Source: Polymorphobacter_B sp038225475
GTDB taxonomy: Bacteria > Pseudomonadota > Alphaproteobacteria > Sphingomonadales > Sphingomonadaceae
DNA length: 64,000 nucleotides
Direction of reading: 5' to 3'
NCBI GenBank assembly: GCA_038225475.1
Contig: JBBRRA010000007.1
Location: forward strand, 128,273 to 192,272
A model generated the notes under the pieces. It had not been told where the DNA came from. It saw nothing but the letters and a program-made list of their open reading frames with translations, and ran no database searches. The position numbers were made by a program, and so were the translations under genes. Shown one piece after another: positions 32,821 through 45,337 of the stretch (its first letter is position 1; each line of letters opens with the position of its first letter).

Positions 32821-33758
32821 CGCTTTCCCTCGCTCAGATGTCCGAGGCGGCGCGCGCGCTGCAGGCGCCGTTGTATGCCGATATGGCGGGCGATATCGAT
32901 GTGTCGTTCGAATTTTTTCCGCCAAAGTCCGAAGCGATGGAGCGGACGCTGTGGGAATCGGTCGAGACGCTGACCCCGCTCAAACCGCGGTTCGTCTCGG
33001 TAACCTACGGGGCCGGCGGGACGACGCGCGAACGCACGCATGCGACGGTGGCGCGGATCGCGCGCGAAACGCCGCTCGCTGCCGCCGCGCATCTGACCTG
33101 CGTCGATGCCTCGCGCGACGAGATCGACGCGATCGCGCGCGATTACTGGGCCGCCGGTGTCCGGCACATCGTGGCGCTGCGCGGTGACCCGCCGCGGGCG
33201 GGCGAGCGGTTCGAGGCGCGTCCCGACGGCTATGCCAGCGCCGCCGATCTGGTTGCGGGATTGCGAAAGGTCGCCGATTTCGAACTGTCGGTCAGCGCCT
33301 ATCCCGAGCCGCACCCCGAAGCGCGGACGGCGCAGGACGACATCGACAGCCTGCGCCGCAAGCTCGACGCCGGGGCGGTGCGCGGCATTACCCAGTTCTT
33401 TTTCGAACCCGACACCTTTTTCCGGTTCCGCGATGCGGCGGCAGCGGCGGGGGTGTCGGCCGAGCTGGTGCCGGGCATCCTGCCGGTAAGCAATTTCGCG
33501 CAGCTGACCAGGATGGCAAAGGGGTGCAATACAGCCGTGCCGGCATGGCTGGCGCGACTGTTCGAGGGATTGGACGACAAGCCGGCAACCCGCCAGCTGG
33601 TCGCTGCGACGGTTGCCGCCGAACTGGCGCGGCGGCTGTACGCCGGCGGGGTGCGCCATTTCCATTTTTACACGTTGAACCGCGCCGAGCTGAGCTATGC
33701 GATCTGCCATATGCTCGGGCTCCGGCCGCCGGTGCGCGCCGAGGAGCTTGCCGCATGA
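32817..33758 (+). CDS. metF: Methylenetetrahydrofolate reductase [NAD(P)H]
   Basis: 313 residues. Reduces 5,10-methylene-THF to 5-methyl-THF using FAD. Motifs: VSFEFFPPKSEAMERTLWE, FVSVTYGAGGTTRERTHATV, AAHLTCVDASRDEI, HIVALRGDPPR, ITQFFFEPDTFFRFRD and the C-terminal GVRHFHFYTLNRAE. ATG 32817 overlaps the sahR stop by four bases, and its own stop overlaps metH1 likewise. The longer upstream frame lies within sahR. Confidence 0.96.
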   Translation: MTLSLAQMSEAARALQAPLYADMAGDIDVSFEFFPPKSEAMERTLWESVETLTPLKPRFVSVTYGAGGTTRERTHATVARIARETPLAAAAHLTCVDASRDEIDAIARDYWAAGVRHIVALRGDPPRAGERFEARPDGYASAADLVAGLRKVADFELSVSAYPEPHPEARTAQDDIDSLRRKLDAGAVRGITQFFFEPDTFFRFRDAAAAAGVSAELVPGILPVSNFAQLTRMAKGCNTAVPAWLARLFEGLDDKPATRQLVAATVAAELARRLYAGGVRHFHFYTLNRAELSYAICHMLGLRPPVRAEELAA

Positions 33759-34815
33759 TCGCCTCCACCGCTGCCCAAAGTCTGCGCGCCGAGGCCGCCA
33801 AGCGTGTCCTGCTGACCGACGGCGCGTTCGGCACGATGATCCAGTCGTACCGGCTGACCGAGGCCGATTACCGCGGCAGCTATGACCTGACCGACGACCA
33901 GAAGGGCAATAACGATCTGCTCGTGCTGACGCGGCCCGACGTGATCGATGCCATCACGCGCGGCTATCTCGACGCAGGCTCGGACATCGTCTCGACCAAC
34001 ACCTTCAACGCCAACACGATCAGCCAGGGCGACTATAACGCCGTGCACCTTGTCCGCGACATGAACCTTGCCGCCGCGCGGATCGCGCGCACCGCAGCCG
34101 ACGACTATGCCGCGCGCGACGGGCGGCCGCGGTTTGTCGCGGGCGCGATCGGGCCGACCAACAAGACGCTGTCGCTGTCGCCCGACGTCAACGATCCGGG
34201 CTTTCGCGCGGTCGGGTTCGACGAGATGAAGCTCGTCTATGCCGATCAGGCGGCGGCGCTGCTCGATGGCGGCTGCGACTTCATCCTCGTCGAAACGATT
34301 TTCGACACGTTGAACGCCAAGGCGGCGATCGTCGCGGTCATGGAACTCGCCGAGGCGCGCGGCCGCGAAATTCCGCTGATGATCTCGATGACGATCACTG
34401 ACATGTCGGGGCGCAACCTGTCGGGGCATTCGGTCGACGCGTTCTGGTACACAGTGCGCCATGCGCGGCCGCTGACGATGGGGCTCAACTGCGCGTTCGG
34501 TGCCGACCTGCTGCGCCCGCATGTTCAGGCGCTGAGCCCGCTCGCCGATACGCTGGTGATGGTCTATCCCAACGCCGGGCTGCCGAACGACCTTGGCGAA
34601 TATGACGAGGAACCGCACACCACCGGCGGCTTCATCGCCGAATGGGTCGCGCAGGGACTGGTCAATATCGTCGGCGGGTGTTGCGGCAGCACGCCCGCGC
34701 ATATCGCCGCGATGGCGGCGGCAGTGGCGGGCCAGCCGCCGCGCAGCATCCCGCACCCGGCACCGGCGCTTCGCCTTGCCGGTCTCGATCCGATGATTAT
34801 GACGGAAGCAGCATA

Positions 34816-34816
<1 letters not shown>
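33755..34816 (+). CDS. metH: Methionine synthase, homocysteine-binding module (split MetH, part 1)
   Basis: 353 residues, corresponding only to the N-terminal homocysteine S-methyltransferase domain of MetH. Sequence marks: LLTDGAFGTMIQSYRL, GSDIVSTNTFNANTISQGDY, the zinc cysteine in MGLNCAFGADLL, and the zinc pair in VGGCCGSTPAHIAAM. Ends in a short proline-rich stretch that would be the linker in a fused enzyme. The stop codon TAG shares its last base with the GTG start of the second part (TAGTG), so both should be made in step. A two-gene MetH is known in several alphaproteobacteria, so this is not read as a damaged gene. Confidence 0.93.
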
Positions 34817-37478
<2,662 letters not shown>

Positions 37479-37482
<4 letters not shown>

Positions 37483-38213
37483 GCCATGCGCCGCCAGCCG
37501 CCCGAACCAAGCCGTTCGACAGGCTGGAAGCGCGTTTTATAGTCCATGCGCTCGCAGCCATCGATCCAATAGCCGAGGTAGACGTACGGCAACCCGGCGC
37601 GTGCGGCGCGGACGATGTGGTCGAGGATGATATAGGTGCCAAGCCCCGGCCGCGACGGCGTGTCGGTGGCGAAAAAGCTATAGACCATCGACAGCCCGTC
37701 GGACTGCTTGTCGGTCAGGCATGCCCCCAGCAGGCGGCCGGGGCGCTCGCCGACATCGGGTTCGCGATATTCGACCACGACGGTATCGACCGGCGTCTGC
37801 TCGACCATGTCGGCATAGTCATAGGCATCCATTGCCGCCATGCCGCCGGTCGGGTGGCGCGCGCCGAGATAGCCCTGCAGCAGATCGAATTGCTCGCTGG
37901 TGCTCCACGGCGAACAGGCGCTGACCGCAAGGTCGGCGTGGCGCTTGAGCAGGCGCTTTTGCGAGGCGCTGGGCACGAAATCGGCGGTGACGACGCGCAC
38001 CGAAACGCAGGCGTTGCAATTTTCGCAGCTGGGGCGGTACGCGACGTTCTGGCTGCGGCGGAACCCGATGCGGCCCAGCGCCTCGTTCATTTCGAGAACG
38101 TCGTTGCCCTTTAGTTCGGTAAAGACTTTGCGCTCGCTGCGGCCGGGCAAATAGGGGCACGGCGAGGGTGCGGTGATGAAGAATCGCGGAAACCGGAAAG
38201 TCTGGTCTGTCAC
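37479..38213 (-). CDS. bpt: Aspartate/glutamate leucyltransferase (Bpt/ATE family)
   Basis: 244 residues. Transfers an amino acid from aminoacyl-tRNA to N-terminal Asp/Glu of proteins, marking them for ClpAP (N-degron pathway). Family marks are the N-terminal CPYLPGRSERKVFTEL, the cysteine cluster YRPSCENCNACVSVRV, and the GNAT-like C-terminal half with GLSMVYSFFATDTPSRPGLGTYIILDHI, LPYVYLGYWIDGCERMDYK and FQPVERL. GTG start. The distinction between Bpt (leucyl) and arginyl transferase rests on bacterial context. Confidence 0.92.
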
Positions 38214-38283
38214 AGTGTCATCGCATCCCCACGCACCGTCATATCATGCGGCAGCGGCGGGCGATTCGGTAGTCTAAAATGCG

Positions 38284-39528
38284 TCAGTCGAGTTCGACCT
38301 GCCGTACGTCATAGCCAGCAGCGCGCAACGCCTCGATCAACCGGTCGAGGTGATCGCGGTCGCGCGTCTCGCACTCGATCTCGGTGATCAGCCCCTTTGC
38401 CGGCAAGGTGGTGAAAACGCGCTGGTGATAGACTTCGAGGATGTTGACCTGCTGCCGGTCGAAGACGCGCGCGACTTCGAACAACTGCCCCGGCCGGTCC
38501 TTGAGACGGATGCGCAGCCGCGCCAGCCGCCCCGACCGGGCAAGGTCGCGGAGGAGCACGTTGGCGAGCAGCCGCGTGTCGATGTTGCCGCCGCACAGCA
38601 CAAGGCCGACTTTGCGCCCGCGAAACCGGTGTGGGTGCGCCAGCAATGCCGCCAGCCCCGCCGCACCGGCCCCTTCGACCACGGTCTTTTCGATCGTCAG
38701 CAGCAGCGATACCGCGCGCTCGAGGTCGCGTTCACCGACCAGCAGGATTTCGTCGACCAGTGCCTGCACCACGGCAAAGGTCAGCACGCCGGGCACCTTG
38801 ACCGCGATCCCTTCGGCGAGCGTGTCGCCGTCGCACGGCGCGGAATGGCCGCCGAGCTTGGCCCACATCGACGGATAGAGCTCGGCCTGCACACCGACGA
38901 TTTCCATCGCCGGGTTGAGCGCCTTCGCCACTGTCGCCATGCCCGAAATCAGCCCGCCGCCGCCGATTGGCACCACCAGCGTATCGAGTTCGGGCACATC
39001 TTCGAGCATTTCGAGCGCGACGGTACCCTGGCCCGCCATGATCAGCGCGTCGTCGAACGGCGGCACATAGATCAGCCCGCGCTTGCCCTCGAGTTCCTTC
39101 GCATGCGCGCTCGCCTCGTCGAAGGTTTCGCCGTGCAGGATAACGCTGGCGCCGTGCCCCTCGGTCTGGCGGACTTTCACGACGGGGGCAAAGCGCGGCA
39201 TGACGATCGTCGCCGGGATGCCCAGCCGCTTGGCGTGATAGGCGAGGCCCTGCGCGTGATTGCCCGCCGATGCCGCAATGACGCCGCGCGCGCGGCTGTC
39301 GGCATCGAGCGACAGCAGCTTGTTGAGCGCGCCGCGTTCCTTATAGGCGGCGGTGAACTGCAGGTTTTCGAACTTCAGCCACACGTCTGCGCCGGTCAGC
39401 TCGGACAGCGTCCGGCTGAACAGGCACGGCGTGCGGATCACCGCGTCGCCGATCGCCACCCGCGCGGCGAGAACATCGTCGAGGCTGATCGGCAGCGGGG
39501 CGGGCACGGCGGGGGCAAGGGCGGTCAT
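38284..39528 (-). CDS. ilvA: Threonine ammonia-lyase with C-terminal ACT domain
   Basis: 414 residues. PLP enzyme converting threonine to 2-oxobutyrate and ammonia. PLP lysine in FTAAYKERGALNKL, ASAGNHAQGLAYHAKRLG, the glycine-rich VPIGGGGLISGMATVAK loop and LVLCGGNIDTRLLANVL are visible; a single ACT domain follows (about residues 335-414, RLRIRLKDRPGQLFEVARVF). Length and one ACT domain fit the shorter catabolic-like form rather than the two-ACT biosynthetic IlvA, so feedback behaviour is uncertain. ATG 39528 has AGGA upstream. It stands alone, 70 bases from bpt. Confidence 0.9.
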   Translation of the reverse strand: MTALAPAVPAPLPISLDDVLAARVAIGDAVIRTPCLFSRTLSELTGADVWLKFENLQFTAAYKERGALNKLLSLDADSRARGVIAASAGNHAQGLAYHAKRLGIPATIVMPRFAPVVKVRQTEGHGASVILHGETFDEASAHAKELEGKRGLIYVPPFDDALIMAGQGTVALEMLEDVPELDTLVVPIGGGGLISGMATVAKALNPAMEIVGVQAELYPSMWAKLGGHSAPCDGDTLAEGIAVKVPGVLTFAVVQALVDEILLVGERDLERAVSLLLTIEKTVVEGAGAAGLAALLAHPHRFRGRKVGLVLCGGNIDTRLLANVLLRDLARSGRLARLRIRLKDRPGQLFEVARVFDRQQVNILEVYHQRVFTTLPAKGLITEIECETRDRDHLDRLIEALRAAGYDVRQVELD

Positions 39529-39608
39529 GGCGGGCAGGTCCTGCGGCGGATTGGTCGCACGCCGTGTAGCCGGGTGGCACCGCGCGCGCAAACTTGCTAG
39601 CCAGCGGC

Positions 39609-40475
39609 ATGGTAAAGATCAGCTTCATCGGGCTTGGCGTCATGGGCTTTCCGATGGCGGGCCATCTGGCCGCCGCCGGACATGCCGTCACGGTCTATAA
39701 CCGCACCGCCGCAAAGGCCGCCGCATGGGTCGCGCAGCATGGCGGGACCAGCGCGCCGACGCCGGCGGCGGCTGCCAGCGGGGCCGATGTCGTCATCACC
39801 TGCGTCGGTAACGACGACGATTTGCGCGCGGTGACGCTCGGCCCCGACGGTGCCTTCGCGGCGTTGCGCAGCGGCGCGCTGTTTATCGACCACACGACGG
39901 TGTCGGCCGAAATCGCGCGCGAGCTGGCAGCTGCCGGTGCGGCGCAGGGTGTGCTCGTGCTCGATGCGCCGGTGTCGGGCGGGCAGGCGGGGGCCGAGAA
40001 CGGCCAGCTGACGATCATGTGCGGCGGCACGGCCGAAGCGTTCGCCGCCGCCGAGCCGGTGATCGCCGCTTATGCCAAGCGCAGCGGCCACATGGGCCCG
40101 GCGGGCAGCGGGCAACTGACCAAGATGGTCAATCAGATCGCGATTGCCGGGGTGCTCGAAGGGCTGGCGGAGGCGGTGCACTTCGCGCTGTCCGCCGGGC
40201 TCGACGCCGGTGCGGTGATCGATGTGATTTCGAAAGGTGCCGCGCAAAGCTGGCAGATGGACAACCGGGCAGCCACGATGGCGGCGGGCAAGTTCGACTT
40301 CGGCTTTGCCGTCGACTGGATGCGCAAGGATTTGGGCTTGGTGCTCGGCGAGGCGAAGCGGCTGGGTATCAGCCTGCCGGCAACCGCACTGATCGATCAA
40401 TTTTACGGTGACGTGCAGGCGATGGGCGGGCAGCGGCAGGATACCTCGTCGCTGATCCGCCGGTTCCGGCCATGA
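39609..40475 (+). CDS. NAD(P)-dependent beta-hydroxyacid dehydrogenase
   Basis: 288 residues of the 3-hydroxyisobutyrate / tartronate-semialdehyde reductase family. ISFIGLGVMGFPMAGHLAAAGHAVTVYNRT is the N-terminal dinucleotide and family signature; DAPVSGGQAGAENGQLTIMCGG is the substrate loop and GQLTKMVNQI carries the catalytic lysine. Substrate cannot be fixed. The first ATG (39609) was chosen; an in-frame TTG at 39594 is possible. The stop overlaps the ATG of the next gene, an amidohydrolase. Confidence 0.9.
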   Translation: MVKISFIGLGVMGFPMAGHLAAAGHAVTVYNRTAAKAAAWVAQHGGTSAPTPAAAASGADVVITCVGNDDDLRAVTLGPDGAFAALRSGALFIDHTTVSAEIARELAAAGAAQGVLVLDAPVSGGQAGAENGQLTIMCGGTAEAFAAAEPVIAAYAKRSGHMGPAGSGQLTKMVNQIAIAGVLEGLAEAVHFALSAGLDAGAVIDVISKGAAQSWQMDNRAATMAAGKFDFGFAVDWMRKDLGLVLGEAKRLGISLPATALIDQFYGDVQAMGGQRQDTSSLIRRFRP

Positions 40476-42109
40476 AGGCGGCGCTCGCCGCGCTGCTGAT
40501 CGCCGGTCCGGCAGCGGCAACGACGGTCGTCACCAATGCGAACGGCTACACGCTGACTGCCGCAGGTACGCTCGATCATTTTTCCGGGCTGGTGATCGGC
40601 GATGATGGCCGCGTCGTGCGCGTGCTGCACGCAGGCGATGCAGTGCCGGCCGGGACCGGGGTCGACGCGCACGGCCAGACGCTGCTGCCGGGGCTGATCG
40701 ATGCGCATGGGCATGTCATGGAGCTCGGGTTCGAGGCGCTGTCGGTCGATTTGAACGACACGCCGTCGCTCGCCGCGGCGCTCGCAAAAGTCCGCGCCTA
40801 TGCGGCTGCCAATCCGGGTGCGAAATGGATCGTCGGCGGCGGCTGGAACCAGGAGCGCTGGGGCATCGGGCGGTTTCCGACCGCCGCCGACCTCGACGCG
40901 GCCGTTTCCGACCGGCCGGTGTGGCTGACGCGGGTCGACGGTCATGCCGGTTGGGCGAACAGCCGCGCGGTCGCCGCGGCCGGGATTACGGCGGCCACCC
41001 CGGATTCGGCGGGCGGGCGGATCGAGCGCGGTGCGGGCGGCGTGCCCGCGGGGGTTTTCGTCGACAGCGCGCGGCGGCTGGTGGCGGCAAAAGTCCCCGC
41101 GCCGACGGCTGCCGAGGCCGACCGGGCGCTCGCCAAGGCGCTCGAGATCATGGGCAGTGTCGGGCTGACCGGCGTCGGCGACGCGGGCACCGACCGGGCG
41201 ACATGGGCGCGCTACACCGCATTTGCAGCGCGCGGCACGCTGACGACGCGCATCTATGCGCTCGCGGCGGGGATGCCCGAACTCGCGGCGATCGCTCCGA
41301 ACGGCCCGATCGACTGGACCGCGAGCGACCACCTCGCGCTGCGCGGTGTCAAGCTGTATGCCGACGGCGCGCTCGGCTCGCGCGGCGCGTGGCTCAAGGC
41401 CCCGTATAGCGACGACCCTGCCAACCGCGGGCTGCAGTTTCTCAAAGGTTCGGCGTTGCCCGATGCGGTGACGCGTGCCACCAACGGCGGGTTTCAGGTT
41501 GCGGTGCATGCAATCGGCGATGCCGCGAACGCGCAGGTGCTCGATGCCTATGCAGCAGTTCCGGCCGATCGGCGCGCCGCGTTGCGGCTGCGGATCGAAC
41601 ATGCGCAGATCGTCGATCCGGTCGATCTGCCGCGCTTTGCCGCGCTCGGCGTGATTGCCAGCATGCAGCCGACGCATGCGACGTCGGACAAAGGCATGGC
41701 GGAGGCGCGGCTGGGGGCCGGGCGGCTGACGGGCGGCTATGCGTGGGCGACGCTGCTCGGTTCGGGCGCGCGCTTTGCGGGCGGATCGGACTTTCCGGTC
41801 GAGCCGCCGAACCCGATGTTCGGCATCCACGCTGCCGTGACGCGGCAGGACCGCAGCGGCGCGCCCGCAGGCGGCTGGCGTCCGGCCGAACGGCTGACGC
41901 GGCTGCAGGCGTTTGCCGCGTTCACCACCGGTGCGGCGTATGCCAATTTTGCCGAAACACGCACCGGCACGCTCGAACCCGGCAAATGGGCCGATTTCAT
42001 CCTTGTCGACCGCGATATTTTTACGATTCCCGCCGCCGACATCTGGCGGATCAAGGTCGGCGAAACGTGGCTGGGCGGCAAGCGGGTGTTCAGTGCGCCG
42101 CCGCGATAA
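40472..42109 (+). CDS. Exported YtcJ-like amidohydrolase
   Basis: 545 residues with an N-terminal signal peptide (MKAALAALLIAGPAAA). Metal-dependent hydrolase of the YtcJ/amidohydrolase_3 group: LPGLIDAHGHVMELGFEAL (HxH metal motif), GGGWNQERWG, LYADGALGSRGAWLKAPYSDD, HAIGDAANAQVLDAY, EHAQIVDPVDLPRFAALGVIASMQPTHA and GSDFPVEPPNPMFGIHAAVTRQ. The substrate is unknown. Coupled by four bases to the upstream dehydrogenase. The 3' end overlaps the convergent DsbD-like gene by 20 bases. Confidence 0.9.
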   Translation: MKAALAALLIAGPAAATTVVTNANGYTLTAAGTLDHFSGLVIGDDGRVVRVLHAGDAVPAGTGVDAHGQTLLPGLIDAHGHVMELGFEALSVDLNDTPSLAAALAKVRAYAAANPGAKWIVGGGWNQERWGIGRFPTAADLDAAVSDRPVWLTRVDGHAGWANSRAVAAAGITAATPDSAGGRIERGAGGVPAGVFVDSARRLVAAKVPAPTAAEADRALAKALEIMGSVGLTGVGDAGTDRATWARYTAFAARGTLTTRIYALAAGMPELAAIAPNGPIDWTASDHLALRGVKLYADGALGSRGAWLKAPYSDDPANRGLQFLKGSALPDAVTRATNGGFQVAVHAIGDAANAQVLDAYAAVPADRRAALRLRIEHAQIVDPVDLPRFAALGVIASMQPTHATSDKGMAEARLGAGRLTGGYAWATLLGSGARFAGGSDFPVEPPNPMFGIHAAVTRQDRSGAPAGGWRPAERLTRLQAFAAFTTGAAYANFAETRTGTLEPGKWADFILVDRDIFTIPAADIWRIKVGETWLGGKRVFSAPPR

Positions 42110-44144
42110 GCCGCTCGGCGCTGAGGATTTGCGGCAGCTCCTCGACGCTGCCGTCGGCGTGATAGAGCAGATATAGCGGCACCCCGGCGCGGCCGTGCGC
42201 TTCGAGGAAGCGCCCGATCGCGGCGTCGCCGTTGGTCCAGTCGCCGACCAGCGTCTTGACCCCGGCCTTGGTGAACGCGGCTGCGACAGCGCCGCTGCTC
42301 AACGCGCCGCGCTCGTTGACCTTGCACGTCAGGCACCAATCGGCGGTAAAATAGACCAGCACGGGAACATGCGCGCGCTGCAACGCGTCGAGCTTGGCCG
42401 CGCTGAACGGCTGTGCGGCAAGCCCGCCCGGCGCATCGGTCGTCGCGACGGCGGGCGGCGCACCATCGACCGGGATCGACGCCACAGCCGCTGCCGAAAG
42501 CAATGCCGCAAGCCCGAGCGGCACCCAGTGGCCATTGCCCTCCCAGCCCTGACGGCGGCCGAACCACCAGAGCAGGCACCCGAGCATCAGCGTCGCGCCA
42601 AGGCCCAGCGTCATCGCATCGACGCCCGCCTGCTTGCCAAGGATCCACGCCAGCGCCAGCGCGGTCGCGAACATCGGCAGGCTGAGCAGGCGGCGGAACG
42701 TCGCCATCCACATGCCGGGGCGCGGCAGCCGGGTCCGCAACGCCGGGATAAAGCCGACCAGCAGGAACGGCAGCGCCAGCCCGAACCCCAGCCCGGCGAA
42801 CACCAGCAGCCCGGCCACTGGCGGCAGCACCAATGCCGCCCCCAGCGCGCCCGCCATGAACGGCCCGGTGCACGGCGTTGCGACAAATGCCGCGAGCGCA
42901 CCGGTCCAGAACGACCCCGCCGCACCGTGCTGCGAGGCGAGCGCCTGACCCGCGCTGCCGCTCCCCAGCGTGATTTCGAACAGCCCGGCAAGGTTGAGCG
43001 CGATCGCGGTCAACAGCAGCAGCAGCCCCAAGATGACGCGCGGGTTCTGCAACTGGAACGCCCAGCCGACTTCGGTGCCCGCGGCGCGCAACGCGAGGAT
43101 CAACCCGCCGAGCGCCATGCAGACGACGATCACGCCGCCCGCATAGGCCAGCGCATCGCGCCGCGCCTCGGCCGCCGATGCACCGCCGCGCGCGAGGCTG
43201 AGCGCCTTCAGGCTGAGGATCGGGAACACGCACGGCATCACATTGAGCACGAGGCCGCCGATCACCGCGAACAGCACCGCCGCGCCGAACACCTGCCAGT
43301 CGATGCCTGCGGCGGGCGCGCCCATCGCAGCTCCCGGCCCCGGCACGCTGCCCGGCTCGGCGGTGACGGCAAAGCTGCGCGGGGCGGTTTCGCCGGCGCG
43401 GGTGACCTTCAGGACGCCCGCCACCGCACCGGTCGCGTGGCCGTTCGCCTTCGTCTCGATGCGGATGGATTCGTCGGCGATCGAGGCGATTTGCGGCGCT
43501 GCATAGTCGACGCTGCCGTCGGCTGCGGCGAAGAAATAGGCGCTGGTGACCTTGGCCGCGTTGGCAAACGGCACCGCGATGACGAAGCGCCCGTTTTCGA
43601 CATGATAGCGTGCGCCTGCCGCCAGCGCCTTCGGCAGCGCGGCGCGCGCGGCGGCAAAGTCGGTGGCACGGCGCGGATCGGCCGCCCCGTCGCCGAGCGC
43701 CAGCGGCACCGCGAGCACCGCATGTTCGGGAACGCATTGTTCGTGCGTACACACCAGATAATCAAGCGTCAGCCCCAGCGGCAGCGCGGCTCCGGCGGCC
43801 CCCGGCGGCACTGCGAGGTCGGCGAGCAAGGTGACCGGGGCCTCATAAACATAATTCATCAGCCCCGACACCAGCAGCTGACCGGGCGCGGGATACCGGA
43901 ACGCGCCGACCGGCTGCGTCCACTTTGCGCGGGGCGCGACGCCCGCCTCGCCGGGGTTCGACCAATAGGTGTGCCAGCCCACGTTGGGGGTCAGCCGCAC
44001 CGCCACCGTCATCGGCTTGCCCGGTGCCGGCGTCGCGCTTTCGGCGAACAGCTCGACGCGGGTATTGGTGTTCTGCACGGCGGTCTGCGCTGGCGCAGCG
44101 GTCGCGACGGCCAGCGCCAGCGCAGCAAGAAAGACACGGATCAT
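42090..44144 (-). CDS. DsbD/ScsB-like thiol:disulfide interchange membrane protein
   Basis: 684 residues. Signal peptide (MIRVFLAALALAVATAAPAQ), a periplasmic DsbC-like alpha domain (about residues 25-265, GWHTYWSNPGEAGV), a central eight-helix DsbD membrane domain with the redox cysteines in LNVMPCVFPILSLKAL and ATPCTGPFMAGALGAAL, and a C-terminal thioredoxin-like domain with FTADWCLTCKVNERGAL. It would move electrons from cytoplasmic thioredoxin to periplasmic disulfide proteins. The N-terminal domain type points to the ScsB-like branch rather than classical DsbD. ATG 44144 gives the signal peptide directly. Confidence 0.9.
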   Translation of the reverse strand: MIRVFLAALALAVATAAPAQTAVQNTNTRVELFAESATPAPGKPMTVAVRLTPNVGWHTYWSNPGEAGVAPRAKWTQPVGAFRYPAPGQLLVSGLMNYVYEAPVTLLADLAVPPGAAGAALPLGLTLDYLVCTHEQCVPEHAVLAVPLALGDGAADPRRATDFAAARAALPKALAAGARYHVENGRFVIAVPFANAAKVTSAYFFAAADGSVDYAAPQIASIADESIRIETKANGHATGAVAGVLKVTRAGETAPRSFAVTAEPGSVPGPGAAMGAPAAGIDWQVFGAAVLFAVIGGLVLNVMPCVFPILSLKALSLARGGASAAEARRDALAYAGGVIVVCMALGGLILALRAAGTEVGWAFQLQNPRVILGLLLLLTAIALNLAGLFEITLGSGSAGQALASQHGAAGSFWTGALAAFVATPCTGPFMAGALGAALVLPPVAGLLVFAGLGFGLALPFLLVGFIPALRTRLPRPGMWMATFRRLLSLPMFATALALAWILGKQAGVDAMTLGLGATLMLGCLLWWFGRRQGWEGNGHWVPLGLAALLSAAAVASIPVDGAPPAVATTDAPGGLAAQPFSAAKLDALQRAHVPVLVYFTADWCLTCKVNERGALSSGAVAAAFTKAGVKTLVGDWTNGDAAIGRFLEAHGRAGVPLYLLYHADGSVEELPQILSAERLIAAAH

Positions 44145-44267
44145 CGCGCGCTTATGCTTCAACCGCAGCGTTGCGCAAAGCAAACGATGTGCGTGCAATG
44201 TCGCGGGCATTGAACCTTGCCCCGGCTCGACGGTTGACCGCGCTTCTCGAGGTGACAGGAGCATGGC

Positions 44268-45272
44268 ATGAATGACGAACAGAATTCGGTATCGCGGCGC
44301 GCAGTGGTCGGGGCAGCGGGCGTCGGCCTCGCCGCAGCTGCTACAACGCCGGCTTTCGGCAAGCCGTCACCCGCACCGGTCGCCAGCGGTCCGGCGCTGA
44401 CCGACCCGCGCGGCAAATATCCAAAGCCGCCCTATCCCAGCCAGTCGCAGCCGTGGCCGGGGCTGGCGGGCAAGATGGACCCGCGGCCCGATCACGGCGA
44501 AACCAGCTATAAGGGATCGGGGCGGCTGACCGGGCGCAAGGCGCTGGTCACCGGCGGCGATTCGGGTATGGGCCGCGCGGCAGCGATCGCGTTTGCGCGC
44601 GAGGGTGCTGACGTTGCGATCAACTATCTGCCCGCCGAGGAGCCCGACGCACGCGAAGTCATCGCGCTGATCCGCGCCGAAGGCCGCAAGGGCGTCGCCA
44701 TCCCGGGCGACCTGCGCGACGAACATTTCTGCGAACGGTTGATCGAACAGTCGGTGCGCGAGCTCGGCGGGCTCGATATCCTTGTCAACAACGCCGGTCG
44801 GCAGCAGGTGCACGCATCGCTCAGCGACATTTCGACCGAGCAGTTCGACTGGACGATGAAAACCAACATCTATGCGATGTTCTGGCTCACCAAGGCGGCG
44901 TTGCCGCACCTGCAGCCCGGGTCGGTGATCATTCAGACCACGTCCGAACAGGCGACCGATCCGTCGAAGGATCTGGTCGATTATGCGATGACCAAGGCCG
45001 CGATGCTCAACTTCACGCGGTCGATGGCCAAGCAGCTCGGTCCCAAGGGCATCCGCGTCAACGGCGTCGCCCCCGGGCCGATCTGGACACCGCTGCAGGT
45101 ATCGGGCGGCGCGACGCAGGAAAAGCTGGTGCAGTTCGGCGGGCAGACGCCGCTGGGCCGCGCCGGACAGCCGGCGGAGCTGGGCGGCATCTATGTGCGG
45201 CTGGCGGAAAACGACGGCAGCTATACCACCGGGCATATTTACGGTGCGGCAGGCGGTGCCGGGCAGCCGTAG
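44268..45272 (+). CDS. SDR family oxidoreductase with Tat-like N-terminus
   Basis: 334 residues. Short-chain dehydrogenase of the YhdG/YdaD stress group: KALVTGGDSGMGRAAAIAFAREGADVAINYLP cofactor loop, VNNAGRQQ, and the YxxxK catalytic pair in VDYAMTKAAM, ending TGHIYGAAGGAG. The N-terminus (SVSRRAVVGAAGVGLAAAATTPAFG) looks like a twin-arginine export signal, which is unusual for this cytoplasmic family; it precedes the typical PPYPSQSQPWPGLAGKMDPRPDHGE leader. SD GGAG is present. A terminator hairpin follows. Confidence 0.9.
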   Translation: MNDEQNSVSRRAVVGAAGVGLAAAATTPAFGKPSPAPVASGPALTDPRGKYPKPPYPSQSQPWPGLAGKMDPRPDHGETSYKGSGRLTGRKALVTGGDSGMGRAAAIAFAREGADVAINYLPAEEPDAREVIALIRAEGRKGVAIPGDLRDEHFCERLIEQSVRELGGLDILVNNAGRQQVHASLSDISTEQFDWTMKTNIYAMFWLTKAALPHLQPGSVIIQTTSEQATDPSKDLVDYAMTKAAMLNFTRSMAKQLGPKGIRVNGVAPGPIWTPLQVSGGATQEKLVQFGGQTPLGRAGQPAELGGIYVRLAENDGSYTTGHIYGAAGGAGQP

Positions 45273-45280
45273 CGCACAAA

Positions 45281-45312
45281 AAAACAGGCGGGGAGTGATC
45301 CCCGCCTGTTTT
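45281..45312. terminator. Bidirectional rho-independent terminator
   Basis: 14-bp perfect stem AAAACAGGCGGGGA / TCCCCGCCTGTTTT around a GTGA tetraloop, with A- and T-runs on both sides, lying between the convergent SDR gene (ends 45272) and rpsI (ends 45338). It should stop transcription from both strands. Confidence 0.95.
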
Positions 45313-45337
45313 CGGTATCGGATAATGCGAAGGTCGA

